A DNA stretch of 39,424 nucleotides from Microcaldota archaeon (GTDB lineage: Archaea > Micrarchaeota > Micrarchaeia > Micrarchaeales > Micrarchaeaceae): NCBI GenBank assembly GCA_014874295.1, contig JACWAL010000035.1:1-39424 (forward strand), given 5' to 3'. Under the pieces are notes generated by a model. The model did no database searches. It saw only the letters and a list, made by a program, of their open reading frames with translations, and was not told the DNA's origin. Shown piece by piece: positions 1 to 8,628 of the stretch; positions within the stretch are counted from its first letter, which is position 1; every line of letters starts with the position of its first letter. A program made the position numbers and the translations under genes.

Positions 1-128
1 GAGGAATTGAGCTGTACGGTTGCGCCTGGGAACGCTATCGAGCCAGTCTGCATGTACGGCACGTTTGTTGGGACTCCGTTGTTGCCGTTGCCTGAGTAGT
101 CGTTGGCGTTGCCGTTGAGGGGCCACCA
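1..128. repeat. 128-bp exact direct repeat, copy A
   Basis: Bases 1-128 match 1800-1927 without a mismatch; the identity stops at 129 versus 1928 (t versus g). The repeat encodes the WWPLNGNANDYSGN linker and the start of the following segment in two adjacent LamG genes. Because it lies at the window edge, the true repeat may be longer. Confidence 0.95.
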
Positions 129-908
129 TCCCGCAAGGCTGGAATTCTGTATGGCGTTGCCTATCGGTCCCTTCGAGTAGAGCAGCGCCACGCTGGCGGA
201 GGGCAGCGCTGTATTGTAGAGCTGTACATTGGAAAGGTAGCCGTACACGCTGCCGTCGCTGTCAGCGGATCCTCCCATCGCGAGCGAGTTGCTGGTGACA
301 GGTATGGAACCAGTCTTGGTAGCAGAGCAGTATAACTGCCCGTTCACGTACTCGTTTATCACAGAGCCGTTGTACGTGAACCCTACGAAGCCCCACGTTG
401 TGTTCGGCATAGAGTACGGATATGATGAGCACGTACTCGAGCTGCTGCCTATGTACCCATTGAACTGGCCCGCACCACCGCCAATGCCTATGTTCATCCC
501 ATACGAGCCTTGTTTTTGCGCGATGGCCGTGCTGCCAGATGGCCGCACCCATGCAAACATACTCATCTGGGAAATCGGGGAGAGCGTGACAGAGTTCGAA
601 ACCGTGATGTATGTGCTGGAAGACGAGAAGACAGCCACGTTCGCGGTCATAGACGGCAACAGCGAAGGGGCGTTGGCTGCGATGACTGCGATGGCCTGTG
701 GCAGCGCCGACTGCAGGTAGCTCTGCAGAGCGCCGTTCAGTTCCGAGGCGAGATTGATAGATGACAGGCTTATCGCGCTCTGCGATGCGATCTGCGAGTA
801 GTCGATGTTTATCAGCTCATAGGTGGTCAGCTCTCCGACCAGCAGTATCAGCATGATTATGCTTATGAGCGTAAGCAAAAGCCCCTTTCTGCTCCTCGTG
901 GCTGTCAT
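1..908 (-). CDS. LamG-domain surface protein, 3' end cut by the window edge
   Basis: Open reading frame of 302 codons that starts with ATG at 908-906 and is still open at base 1. It overlaps the stop of the upstream gene by 4 nt (ATGA), so it is the fourth gene of the minus-strand operon. Residues 8-25 form a hydrophobic N-terminal helix; residues about 92-245 look like a LamG/concanavalin A-like jelly-roll (hallmarks: FAWVRP, WGFVGFTYNGSVI, YVNGQLYCSA, LSNVQLYNTALPSA). A G-WW-P-L-N-G-N-A-N-D-Y-S linker begins near residue 260. A surface-anchored, pilin-like adhesin is inferred; the ligand is unknown. The last 128 bases are identical to 1800-1927 in the preceding gene. Confidence 0.8.
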   Translation of the reverse strand, partial: MTATRSRKGLLLTLISIIMLILLVGELTTYELINIDYSQIASQSAISLSSINLASELNGALQSYLQSALPQAIAVIAANAPSLLPSMTANVAVFSSSSTYITVSNSVTLSPISQMSMFAWVRPSGSTAIAQKQGSYGMNIGIGGGAGQFNGYIGSSSSTCSSYPYSMPNTTWGFVGFTYNGSVINEYVNGQLYCSATKTGSIPVTSNSLAMGGSADSDGSVYGYLSNVQLYNTALPSASVALLYSKGPIGNAIQNSSLAGWWPLNGNANDYSGNGNNGVPTNVPYMQTGSIAFPGATVQLNS

Positions 909-2656
909 CTCCATACACCTATGCTGACGTTGCTTATCGAAGCGGAGATGGAATTGCTAGTTAGCACCGGGACTGTGGCCATGGTTACGCTATAAGCCGA
1001 GCTGAACGCGTCGGGCAGATAGTTCCCGTTCGAGAATGCGACGTTCTGCGCGCTGCCTGACCTGTAGTTGCCCGAGTAATCGTATGTGTCACCGAGGAGG
1101 GGCCACCAACCTACGACATTGGCGCTGGCTATTGGCACACCCTGCGCGCCCTCCCTGTACAGCTGCGCAGCTTGCGCCGAGGACAATGCGCCATCGTACA
1201 GCTGCACATTGACCAGCGACCCGTTGAGGTAGAGGGAGCCCCAGCACGGAGAGGAACCACCACCTAGCAGGACCGCATTGTTGAGTGCAGGCACAGGGAC
1301 GGACACGCTCCTGTTGTAGATGCGCGCGCCATTCACATAAATCGTCTGGTTGGAGGTTGTTGGGCCTGTCGAGTTCCACACGAAGACGATGTTGTTCCAT
1401 GCGCCCGTCTTGAATATCGGATTGAGGTTCACGTCACCCGGGTTAGTGCCTCCCGAATACGAGACAAGCGTCTCGGAGTTGACGCCCCTTGAAGCTATGT
1501 AGAACCCGTTGGTGTTGCAGGATCCCGAGTCGGAGATTAACATGTTGTAATAATAGGTGTTCTGCAGGGGCCATGCCGTTGCCATGAACCACAGGCTTGC
1601 TGACACATGGCTGCTGCTCGATGGCACAGAACTCGTAGCCACGGTGCTGCTCTGCCCGTTGAACTGCGATGTGTGGAGCGAAGGCGCATAGTATCCGTTC
1701 AGGAACACGCCCGTGCTGTTCGGGACCGCAGATGACGCCACCATGTCGGCGTACGCAGCCTGGCCGCTTGAGTATAGCCGGGCGAGCATGCCGAGCGCAG
1801 AGGAATTGAGCTGTACGGTTGCGCCTGGGAACGCTATCGAGCCAGTCTGCATGTACGGCACGTTTGTTGGGACTCCGTTGTTGCCGTTGCCTGAGTAGTC
1901 GTTGGCGTTGCCGTTGAGGGGCCACCAGCCGGCTAGGCTCGCTCCCTTGAGCGGCATACCGCCCATCCCCTCGTTGTAGAGGTAGGATATCTGGTTAGAC
2001 GTCAGGGATGCACTGTAAATCTGGACGTTGGAGATTGATCCGTAGAAGTACGGATTACTGCCGGCCACGTACCCGATGTACAGCGGCGACGACGTTGATG
2101 TTGGAGTCCCGCTGGCGGAAGTGCAAACCCCATTCACGCATAGAGATGTGCCTGACGAGGTGTACGTGGCAGAGATGAAATACCGGTTGTTGAGCGATGG
2201 CACAGGCTCGCATGCGGATGGTTGATACGTACAAAATTGCAAGCCTCCGGACCCGCCAAAGGCTACCCCCCAGTTATTCGTGCTGTAAGCCCCGATCATC
2301 ATTGGGTATGTGATACTTGACGAAGGATTGGCCGTCGGGTATATCCAAGCAGTGACTGTGAGCGGGTACGACATGCTTAATGCGGTAGAGATATAACTGC
2401 TGTGACCGTTGAACTGCGCGACTGAGGTGCCGCCAGCAGTTATGAACGGGCTCGAGTACTGCGAGGGTATGGCTGCCAGCGCCTGGCTGGCTTTCATGCT
2501 GAGCAACCCTTCCATGACCCTGTGCGCCATCGATGACGGCGCCTGTACTATCGTCTGCGGCTGCGCCGACAGGTAGAGGAGGATTGAGACAGCTATGCCC
2601 GCTATGACGAGCGAGAATATCGCGTCGGTCGTGAATATGAATCCCTTTATCCTCAT
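905..2656 (-). CDS. Double LamG-domain membrane-anchored protein
   Basis: A 583-residue protein. Residues 5-30 are a hydrophobic helix (GFIFTTDAIFSLVIAG) with an acidic Asp at position 11, resembling the N-terminal helix of archaeal pilin-like proteins but lacking a canonical class III cleavage motif. Two LamG-like domains follow, at about 80-230 and 330-500. Each ends in a SNVQIY/VNVQLY...Q...LY..G motif and is followed by a Trp-Trp linker (near 244-261 and near 512). The start overlaps the stop of the upstream gene by 4 nt and the stop overlaps the next start by 4 nt, so translation is probably coupled. LamG domains bind glycans or proteins in other systems; a surface adhesin role is inferred. 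The end lacks a C-terminal anchor. Confidence 0.85.
   Translation of the reverse strand: MRIKGFIFTTDAIFSLVIAGIAVSILLYLSAQPQTIVQAPSSMAHRVMEGLLSMKASQALAAIPSQYSSPFITAGGTSVAQFNGHSSYISTALSMSYPLTVTAWIYPTANPSSSITYPMMIGAYSTNNWGVAFGGSGGLQFCTYQPSACEPVPSLNNRYFISATYTSSGTSLCVNGVCTSASGTPTSTSSPLYIGYVAGSNPYFYGSISNVQIYSASLTSNQISYLYNEGMGGMPLKGASLAGWWPLNGNANDYSGNGNNGVPTNVPYMQTGSIAFPGATVQLNSSALGMLARLYSSGQAAYADMVASSAVPNSTGVFLNGYYAPSLHTSQFNGQSSTVATSSVPSSSSHVSASLWFMATAWPLQNTYYYNMLISDSGSCNTNGFYIASRGVNSETLVSYSGGTNPGDVNLNPIFKTGAWNNIVFVWNSTGPTTSNQTIYVNGARIYNRSVSVPVPALNNAVLLGGGSSPCWGSLYLNGSLVNVQLYDGALSSAQAAQLYREGAQGVPIASANVVGWWPLLGDTYDYSGNYRSGSAQNVAFSNGNYLPDAFSSAYSVTMATVPVLTSNSISASISNVSIGVWR
1800..1927. repeat. 128-bp exact direct repeat, copy B
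   Basis: This second copy of bases 1-128 lies within the linker after the first LamG domain of the 583-residue protein. The 32-bp core at 1896-1927 also occurs exactly at 97-128 and 3873-3904. Confidence 0.95.
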
Positions 2657-3195
2657 GTCCCCTCACCATAACTGGTGTTCGTCCAGATGATTACCTTCAT
2701 GAGCACTGGGCTGCCGTCCAGGTAGCCACTGGCGCTCGAACTGTAGACAGTCACCGCACCATACTGGCTCGGGTTCCTGCCTATGCCTATGTTGACGTTG
2801 TTGTTGCGCAGCTGTATATAGTAGTTGTACGACACGCCCAGCAGCTGCTTGGTAGTCTGGTAATTCGAGTTGGCTATGGACCACAGGGCCGCGAGCTTGC
2901 CCTGCGATATCTGCGTGCCGTTGCCGGTGCCGAGACCTATCGAGATCAGACCCCATGTCAGGCTATTGCTGGAGTTGACCGTGCTTTCCCAGTTGAGCGG
3001 CCACCCCGTGTAGAAGAGCGACCTGCTCAGGGTCTCGGACTGCAGCTGCATCATCTCCGCATTGTTCGAGTAGCTCAGCGACAGCTGTCCCTCTATGCTC
3101 GACCACTCGAACGCGAGCAACGTCATCGCCACAGTGAATATGACTATCGCGAGAACGATGTCGAAGCTCCAGAACTGAAGTTTGAGCGTCCTCAT
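2653..3195 (-). CDS. Secreted or membrane protein with pilin-like N-terminal helix
   Basis: A 180-residue protein whose N-terminus (LQFWSFDIVLAIVIFTVAM, about residues 6-24) is one hydrophobic helix with an Asp near its start; the rest is polar and rich in Asn, Ser, Tyr and Gly, as expected for an exported domain. I recognise no family for the soluble part. It lies between the large LamG prepilin (4-nt gap) and the double LamG protein (4-nt overlap), so it is probably co-translated. Its size and layout resemble a minor pseudopilin; this is inferred from architecture only. Confidence 0.75.
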   Translation of the reverse strand: MRTLKLQFWSFDIVLAIVIFTVAMTLLAFEWSSIEGQLSLSYSNNAEMMQLQSETLSRSLFYTGWPLNWESTVNSSNSLTWGLISIGLGTGNGTQISQGKLAALWSIANSNYQTTKQLLGVSYNYYIQLRNNNVNIGIGRNPSQYGAVTVYSSSASGYLDGSPVLMKVIIWTNTSYGEGT

Positions 3196-3199
3196 GCAA

Positions 3200-5362
3200 T
3201 CACGGCAGCCTCAGCAGCTTGTATAAGGGGAGCCCGAAGTTGTAGAGCTCCTGCGCCTGCTGCCGGCTAAGCGATGTGTTATATACCTCGACCTCTGACA
3301 CGTATGCCGATCCCACTTTCCCTGCTTGCGGGTTGTCATTGACGCCGAGCATCAGGTTCGTGGCATAGGAGGACAGCGTCCCTGCCGACGCAGTGAACGT
3401 GCATGACGCCACCTCCTGGCCGTTCAGGTATATCGTTATTCCGGTATAGCCGTTGACGCTCACCAGCGCATCGTACCATGCGCCAGGCATTATCGCGCCG
3501 GAGGACGTGTTGCACTTCTGCGCGCTGACTGGCGAGTATTCCATCCAGGTGAAGTTTGATTTCGGACCGCCCGCCCAGCTGCCTGCGAAGTCGAAGTTCT
3601 GCCCGCCACCTATGCCGGAATTGATTATGCCGTTGTATATGTCGACGATAGGATACTGCACGACTGAGTTTGGCACCATGAACCACTGATTGACTGAGAA
3701 GTTCACGCCGGCAAGCGTTGACGGGCTGACACCGAGCCTCGAGTAGCTTATCTTCGACGCGTAGGAGCCATACCCTCCGGTCATGTTCGGAGTGGAAATG
3801 GTGCTGTTCGACGATATCATCATGGAATTGAATGAAACGGAGACAGCATTGCCGTTGTTCGCGTTAACAGAATAGTCGTTGGCGTTGCCGTTGAGGGGCC
3901 ACCAAGCAGTTAGCGGCACAGAAGGCAGTGGCATGGCGGCGATGCCCTGGGCGTACAAGCTGCTTACCTGAGCCTGCGAGAGCGACGCATTATAGATCTG
4001 CACGTTCGCGATGATGCCATTGAAGAAGTAGTAGCTTCCATTGTAATCCCCTATGTACCCTGTCGTCCTTGCGGTCTGGGCGAACCCGCCAAGGGCCGTG
4101 TTGGCGGTTAGTGTGCCATTGATGTATATAGTCCCAATGCCGCTAGTTGTGTTGAATTGCGCTACTATGAAGTTCCACTGGTTGTACTTCACGGCTGATG
4201 ACCCTGTTTGTACGCTCGTGTAGGTGGACCCTGTAGAATACTGTTCTTGAACTGAGCCGGTGGTCATGATGTAGACCCAGGAGAAGCCAGCGGTGCTGCT
4301 CTGTGGGTTCGAGTTATATATTGTCTCTATGTAACCACTGGTTTTTGGATATACCCATGCGGCGACGGATATGGAACCCTTCGGTAGGGCCGACGGGTTT
4401 TGGATGGCGATTCCGCTGCTTTGCCCGTTGAACTGTCCTGTTAAGATATTTGTCACGTTCTTCTGCATCGGCGACCACTTTATGCTGGACACGGTGCCGG
4501 AGTTCGTTGCGATGATGCCGTTGTTGCCGTTGCCGCTGAGATCTGGCAGCGTGTTGCTGGTCATGCCTCTAACCCCGGAGAACATCGGCAGCCAAAGGAC
4601 CAGGCTACCGCTGGCCGAGAGGTTGGCCCCCAGCGCATAGACCGAAGCGTTGAGTATCTGATATGCACTGTTTGTCGTTATCGATACAATCGCGTTGCCA
4701 TTCGAGGCCGTGATGCCGGGGGCCGTGGACATGACAGCATTCGCGCTTCCGCCCTGTATTGCCACTACGCCAACCTTCCCCCCGATGAACGGACCTCCTG
4801 TCATAGATGCGGCATGGATGTTGAGGTTTATCTGGTTGCCGTATGTGTAGTTGACGGCCACGCTGCCGAGCATGCCTGAGGAGCTAGGCGGTTGCGCGTT
4901 CACGTAGACCGTGCCGAGGTAATTATAGACATGCAGCATGCCGGACACGCTGAGCAGCCTGTAAAGTGTCACCTGCCCGGAAGAGAAGACTGCTGTGCCG
5001 TTGATGACCAGGTTCCTCGCAAAGCTTGAAGACTGTGCGCCGAGCACCTGCGACCCTATCGAGAGGTTGGCCACCACAGTACCTGCAGACGAAAGGTAAA
5101 GCGCATATGGCGTGGAGGAGATGCTGGCCGGCAGCGACACGGTTGCTGCATACCCGTTTCCCGAGGCGAGCGCGATGTCTATCTGGCTGGCCACATCCCT
5201 CGTCAATATCTGGAGGAAAGAGCCCTGCTGCGTCGCAAGCGAAGTGGCGCGCTGGTTTGCCACGAGCGCGAATACCACGACGAATATGATGAGCACGATT
5301 GAATATACTACTATGAACTCCAGCGCAATCTGGGCCCTCCTATCCTGGCGCATCCGCATCAT
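3200..5362 (-). CDS. Large class III prepilin-like protein with LamG domains
   Basis: The frame is open to 5497, but the ATG at 5362 is preferred: it gives 720 residues and lies about 24 nt from a TATA-like element (5381-5390), as expected for a leaderless start. The N-terminus has a class III signal: basic residues, then RAQIALEF and a hydrophobic helix ending near ALVANQR, so cleavage by an archaeal prepilin peptidase is likely before the Gln. At least two LamG-like regions follow, with AWVYPKTSGY, YINGTLTANTAL and ANVQIYNASLSQAQ motifs, then a Trp-Trp linker near 3905-3860 and a final LamG ending in SEVEVYNTSLSRQQ. It is the first gene of the four-gene operon. A surface adhesin anchored by a pilin-like stalk is inferred. 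Confidence 0.85.
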   Translation of the reverse strand: MMRMRQDRRAQIALEFIVVYSIVLIIFVVVFALVANQRATSLATQQGSFLQILTRDVASQIDIALASGNGYAATVSLPASISSTPYALYLSSAGTVVANLSIGSQVLGAQSSSFARNLVINGTAVFSSGQVTLYRLLSVSGMLHVYNYLGTVYVNAQPPSSSGMLGSVAVNYTYGNQINLNIHAASMTGGPFIGGKVGVVAIQGGSANAVMSTAPGITASNGNAIVSITTNSAYQILNASVYALGANLSASGSLVLWLPMFSGVRGMTSNTLPDLSGNGNNGIIATNSGTVSSIKWSPMQKNVTNILTGQFNGQSSGIAIQNPSALPKGSISVAAWVYPKTSGYIETIYNSNPQSSTAGFSWVYIMTTGSVQEQYSTGSTYTSVQTGSSAVKYNQWNFIVAQFNTTSGIGTIYINGTLTANTALGGFAQTARTTGYIGDYNGSYYFFNGIIANVQIYNASLSQAQVSSLYAQGIAAMPLPSVPLTAWWPLNGNANDYSVNANNGNAVSVSFNSMMISSNSTISTPNMTGGYGSYASKISYSRLGVSPSTLAGVNFSVNQWFMVPNSVVQYPIVDIYNGIINSGIGGGQNFDFAGSWAGGPKSNFTWMEYSPVSAQKCNTSSGAIMPGAWYDALVSVNGYTGITIYLNGQEVASCTFTASAGTLSSYATNLMLGVNDNPQAGKVGSAYVSEVEVYNTSLSRQQAQELYNFGLPLYKLLRLP
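3873..3904. repeat. 32-bp repeat core in a third LamG linker
   Basis: The 32 bases at 3873-3904 are identical to 97-128 and 1896-1927. They encode the N-A-N-D-Y-S end of the WWPLNG linker. The surrounding sequence is diverged, so this is a conserved short block and not part of the 128-bp repeat. Confidence 0.9.
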
Positions 5363-5463
5363 CCCGTATTCTCTCAAAACCTTAATAAATCTGCAGACCG
5401 CGTGCGATACTGCGCGCAACTGTTCTCCTGAACAAATAATAACCTGAACGGTGATAAGGCAAC
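5363..5463. promoter_or_regulatory. Divergent promoter region: LamG operon and hel308
   Basis: Minus-strand TATA-like ATTTATTAAG lies at 5390-5381, about 24 nt before the ATG at 5362. On the plus strand an AAATAATAAC element lies near 5434-5443, about 25 nt before ATG 5464, and a GGTGAT Shine-Dalgarno-like stretch precedes that start by 7-8 nt. Confidence 0.6.
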
Positions 5464-7584
5464 ATGGATGTCGCCGAGGCGAGGGGCAGGATCCCATATG
5501 AGGTAAGCGAGTCGCTTGCAGCCAGGGGCATCATGACATTCACCGAGCCCCAGGCCCTCGCGCTCGGGAAAGGGCTGATGGACGGCAGGAGCATCGTGGT
5601 GGCCTCGCCGACCGCCAGCGGCAAGACGCTCGTCGCTGAGATGGCATGCGCCAATTCCATAATAGCAAAGAGGAGGAAGGCGCTTTACATAGCGCCGATG
5701 AGGGCCCTTGTCAGCGAGAAGTACAGCGAGTTCATGGCCGCCTACCCGTACATCAAGACGGCGATGTCCGTCGGGGACCTGGACTCGGACGACCAGTGGC
5801 TCAGCAAGTACGAGATGATATTCGTCTCGACCGAGAAGCTCGACAGCCTGATGAGGCACGGCGTCGAGTGGCTCGGCGATGTGGGTTGCATCGTCTTCGA
5901 CGAAATACACATGCTTGGAGACCCATCCAGGGGGCCAACGCTGGAGCTGCTCATAACGAAACTGAGGAGCATGAGCGGCGCGCAGGTGATAGCGCTGAGC
6001 GCCACGATCGGCAATGCGGATGAGATCGCAAAGTGGATAGACGCCGAGCTCGTGCAGAGCAACTACAGGCCCGTCAAGCTGAGGAAGGGTATAGTCTATG
6101 ACAGCAAGGTGCACTATGCGAGCGGGAAGGTGGGCAAGGAGAAATGGGACGTGGAGGCGCTCGATGCTAGGAGCGGGGTTCCCGAGACGCAGGTTGTGGA
6201 GGACACGCTCAACAGGAAGAAGCAGCTCATCATATTCTATTCTTCGAGGAGGAACGCAGAGGCCGGCGCAACGAGGATAGCGCCGCACGTCAGGACGATG
6301 TTGGCCGCCTCGGAGCGCGAGGGCCTGGAGAGGCTCAGCGACAGGGTGCTGCACGTACTAGACAGCCCGACGCAGCAGTGCACCAGGCTATCAGAGCTCA
6401 TAAAGGATGGTGTCGCGTTCCACCACGCTGGCCTTATGAACGCCCAGCGTTCCATGATCGAGGATGCGTGCAGGGGCAACCTCATCAAGGCCATCTGTTC
6501 GACGACAACGCTTGGGCTCGGGATAAATATGCCCGCGCACACCGTGCTTGTCAGGGACATACACAGGTATGACGGGACAGGGAGCACGTCAATCGGAACG
6601 AACGAGGTAATGCAACTCTTTGGCAGGGCTGGTAGGCCGAAGTATGACACCGAGGGCAGGGCGCTGCTCGTCGCCTCCTCGAAGGAGGGCATGGAGCTGC
6701 TCTCCAAGAGGTACATGAAGGCAAAGCCCGAGCCCGTAGATTCGGGCATAGGCATCGCGCCAGTGCTCAGAACTCACATATTGGCATTCATAGCAGAGGA
6801 CTTTCTTAACACGAAGGAAGCGATCGACGCCTTCCTCGCCAAGACGTTCTACGGCTTCCAGTACCGAAACATGACAGACATAAAGTACAAGGTCAGCTCG
6901 ATACTTAGGGAGCTGCTCGAATGGGAATTTATCTCGCAGGAGGGCAATGCCTTCTTCGCAACGCGATTGGGCAAAAGGGTGAGCGAGCTCTATATAGACC
7001 CGCTCTCCGCGAGGCAGATGGCGGCGTCGCTCTCAAGGGAGCGCGACGCAATCGGTAACCTCTTCATGCTCTGCAACACGCTCGAGATGAGGCCGTACGT
7101 CAAGGCGGGCGAGGAAGCGCTCGCGGGCTATGCCATGATGTCCAGGGTGAGCGGCATGCCCTTGGACTACGACGCGGAGATGTATGTGGCATACGAGCCC
7201 GAGAGAGCTTATGCGACGGCGCTAATGCTGCGCGACTGGATGGACGAGAAGAAGGAGAGTGCGATCGTGGAGAAGTACTCCACGACACCAGGATTCATCT
7301 ACAACAAGCTCAACAACGCCGGATGGCTGGCTTATTCTGCTATCGAGATGGCGAAGATCCTGCATGTAAGCACGCATGACCTCGTGAACATGAACGCGCG
7401 ACTCAAGTACGGCATAATGGAGGAGCTGCTCGACCTCGTGCGCCTGCGCGGCATAGGAAGGGCGAGGGCGAGGATGTTGTTCTCAAACGGCATAGAGACC
7501 GTAAGGGATATAAAGGAGAACAAGGATAAGGTAACGCGTGTGCTCGGAAAGGAGGTCGCGCAGATGGTCTTCGACCAGCTCTGA
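5464..7584 (+). CDS. hel308: Hel308-type ATP-dependent DNA helicase
   Basis: A 706-residue superfamily 2 helicase of the archaeal Hel308/Hjm family, which unwinds lagging-strand forks and acts in replication-coupled repair. Motifs: Q-motif region TEPQALAL (27-34), Walker A ASPTASGKT (47-55), DEIH box at 146-149, SAT at 179-181, the motif IV region FYSSRRNAE, motif V TTTLGLGINMPAH and motif VI QLFGRAGRP (384-392). A C-terminal helix-hairpin-helix (RLRGIGRARARML, from 660) is typical of Hel308 domain 5. Length matches the family. The histone gene follows after an 11-nt gap, consistent with a short DNA-maintenance transcription unit. Confidence 0.95.
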   Translation: MDVAEARGRIPYEVSESLAARGIMTFTEPQALALGKGLMDGRSIVVASPTASGKTLVAEMACANSIIAKRRKALYIAPMRALVSEKYSEFMAAYPYIKTAMSVGDLDSDDQWLSKYEMIFVSTEKLDSLMRHGVEWLGDVGCIVFDEIHMLGDPSRGPTLELLITKLRSMSGAQVIALSATIGNADEIAKWIDAELVQSNYRPVKLRKGIVYDSKVHYASGKVGKEKWDVEALDARSGVPETQVVEDTLNRKKQLIIFYSSRRNAEAGATRIAPHVRTMLAASEREGLERLSDRVLHVLDSPTQQCTRLSELIKDGVAFHHAGLMNAQRSMIEDACRGNLIKAICSTTTLGLGINMPAHTVLVRDIHRYDGTGSTSIGTNEVMQLFGRAGRPKYDTEGRALLVASSKEGMELLSKRYMKAKPEPVDSGIGIAPVLRTHILAFIAEDFLNTKEAIDAFLAKTFYGFQYRNMTDIKYKVSSILRELLEWEFISQEGNAFFATRLGKRVSELYIDPLSARQMAASLSRERDAIGNLFMLCNTLEMRPYVKAGEEALAGYAMMSRVSGMPLDYDAEMYVAYEPERAYATALMLRDWMDEKKESAIVEKYSTTPGFIYNKLNNAGWLAYSAIEMAKILHVSTHDLVNMNARLKYGIMEELLDLVRLRGIGRARARMLFSNGIETVRDIKENKDKVTRVLGKEVAQMVFDQL

Positions 7585-7595
7585 GGTTGAGTTGC

Positions 7596-7793
7596 ATGTA
7601 CGTGTCTGAAACGGCAGCGAGGAAGATGCTGAAGGATGCGGGAGCGGAGCGCATAAGCGAGGAGGCGCTGAAGGAGTTCAGGAAGCACGTTGAGAAGGCA
7701 TCGTTCGAGGTTGCGAGCAAGGCGGTGCGTCTCGCACACCACGCGAAGAGGAAAACAGTAGATGTTTCGGACGTCAAGCTAGCGATAGACTGA
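7596..7793 (+). CDS. Archaeal histone
   Basis: A single histone-fold protein of 65 residues from ATG 7596 (a TTG at 7587 would add three residues). Hallmarks are AARKMLKDAGAERISEEA for helix 1 and loop 1, a long central helix (FRKHVEKASFEVASKAVRLA), HHAKRKTV for loop 2, and VSDVKLAI for helix 3. The GAGGTTGAG stretch just before ATG 7596 can serve as ribosome binding site. Such proteins dimerise and wrap DNA. There is no N- or C-terminal tail, as in HMf-type archaeal histones. The gene directly follows hel308. Confidence 0.93.
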   Translation: MYVSETAARKMLKDAGAERISEEALKEFRKHVEKASFEVASKAVRLAHHAKRKTVDVSDVKLAID

Positions 7794-8102
7794 TTATATA
7801 GCCGCCCCGAGCATCTTGAGCAGCACGATCGTTCCTGTTGCTGGCAGCCCGAATATCGCTATCGGGACGAACAGGGCCCACGTCAGCACGATGCCGAGCT
7901 TGAAGACGTAGTTGAGGATGAAGAGCAACATCACGCCCAGCACGCTGTTTATTATTATGCCGAACACGATCTTCAGGAACACCTTCGCTACCTTCATCAC
8001 TATGAACAGCACGACCGCTATCAGCCCTATCACTATCAGCTCGCTGACTATGCCAGGCCCGAGCGAGGGCAGCGCCAACAGCAGCGGAAGCGGCAGTGCC
8101 AT
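7794..8102 (-). CDS. BofA-family small membrane protein
   Basis: About 102 residues from ATG 8102 (a TTG at 8123 is an alternative). Three or four hydrophobic segments cover nearly the whole protein. The signature GIIINSVLGVMLLFILNY followed by LTWALFVPIAIFGLPATG matches the BofA (pro-sigmaK processing inhibitor-like) family, which in archaea has no known role. It lies 32 nt downstream of a class III pilin and the MoxR ATPase on the same strand. A function in handling or processing membrane proteins is conceivable but not shown. Confidence 0.75.
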   Translation of the reverse strand: MALPLPLLLALPSLGPGIVSELIVIGLIAVVLFIVMKVAKVFLKIVFGIIINSVLGVMLLFILNYVFKLGIVLTWALFVPIAIFGLPATGTIVLLKMLGAAI

Positions 8103-8134
8103 AGTGTATGATATGCAGGGCAACGGCTAAAAGG

Positions 8135-8620
8135 CTATGTTATCTTCTCCACTATGGTTATGTATTCTGTGTGCAGGAATCCAGACTGCACGTTCGTGTA
8201 GTTCAGGATTATGTAGCCGTTGTACACCGAGCCGATTGAGCCCGAATACGCGACTCCCCCGCTTGTATAACACTGGACGTTCGAGAACGTGTAGTTGCTG
8301 CCTATCGTCATCGTGACCTGCTTGCTCAGCAGCGTCATGCCCTTGTATGAGGCGGTTGCGTTGCACGATATGGCAGTCACGTTTATGTTGGTCATCGTGT
8401 TCTGCTGTATGTTGAACGTTATCTGGCCGTTTGACGTCATCATTGAGGTGAGGCATGAGAAGTCGGCCTGCGCCACGCACTGCGAGCTGACCAGCGTGCC
8501 CGGAGTGAAAACTCCCAGGTAAATGAACGCACCGAGCACTATAGAGATCATCAGTATCGCCCAGCCGTAGGTGAGTATGTACTCCATCGCCGACTGGGAC
8601 CTCTTGTTCTGCGCTTCCAT
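8135..8620 (-). CDS. Class III prepilin-like protein
   Basis: A 161-residue protein from ATG 8620, 8 nt after the MoxR stop; the open frame runs further upstream inside moxR, but the start is fixed by the signal peptide. N-terminus: KRSQSAMEYILTYGWAILMI, a textbook archaeal class III signal (cleavage before Gln-Ser-Ala-Met-Glu-Tyr). The hydrophobic helix ends near YLGVF. The exported part has several Cys and is rich in Asn, Thr and Ser. It is a close paralogue of the N-terminus of the gene at 38592. It is an orphan pilin away from the assembly operon at 32300-38047. Confidence 0.85.
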   Translation of the reverse strand: MEAQNKRSQSAMEYILTYGWAILMISIVLGAFIYLGVFTPGTLVSSQCVAQADFSCLTSMMTSNGQITFNIQQNTMTNINVTAISCNATASYKGMTLLSKQVTMTIGSNYTFSNVQCYTSGGVAYSGSIGSVYNGYIILNYTNVQSGFLHTEYITIVEKIT

Positions 8621-8628
8621 TGGAACCA

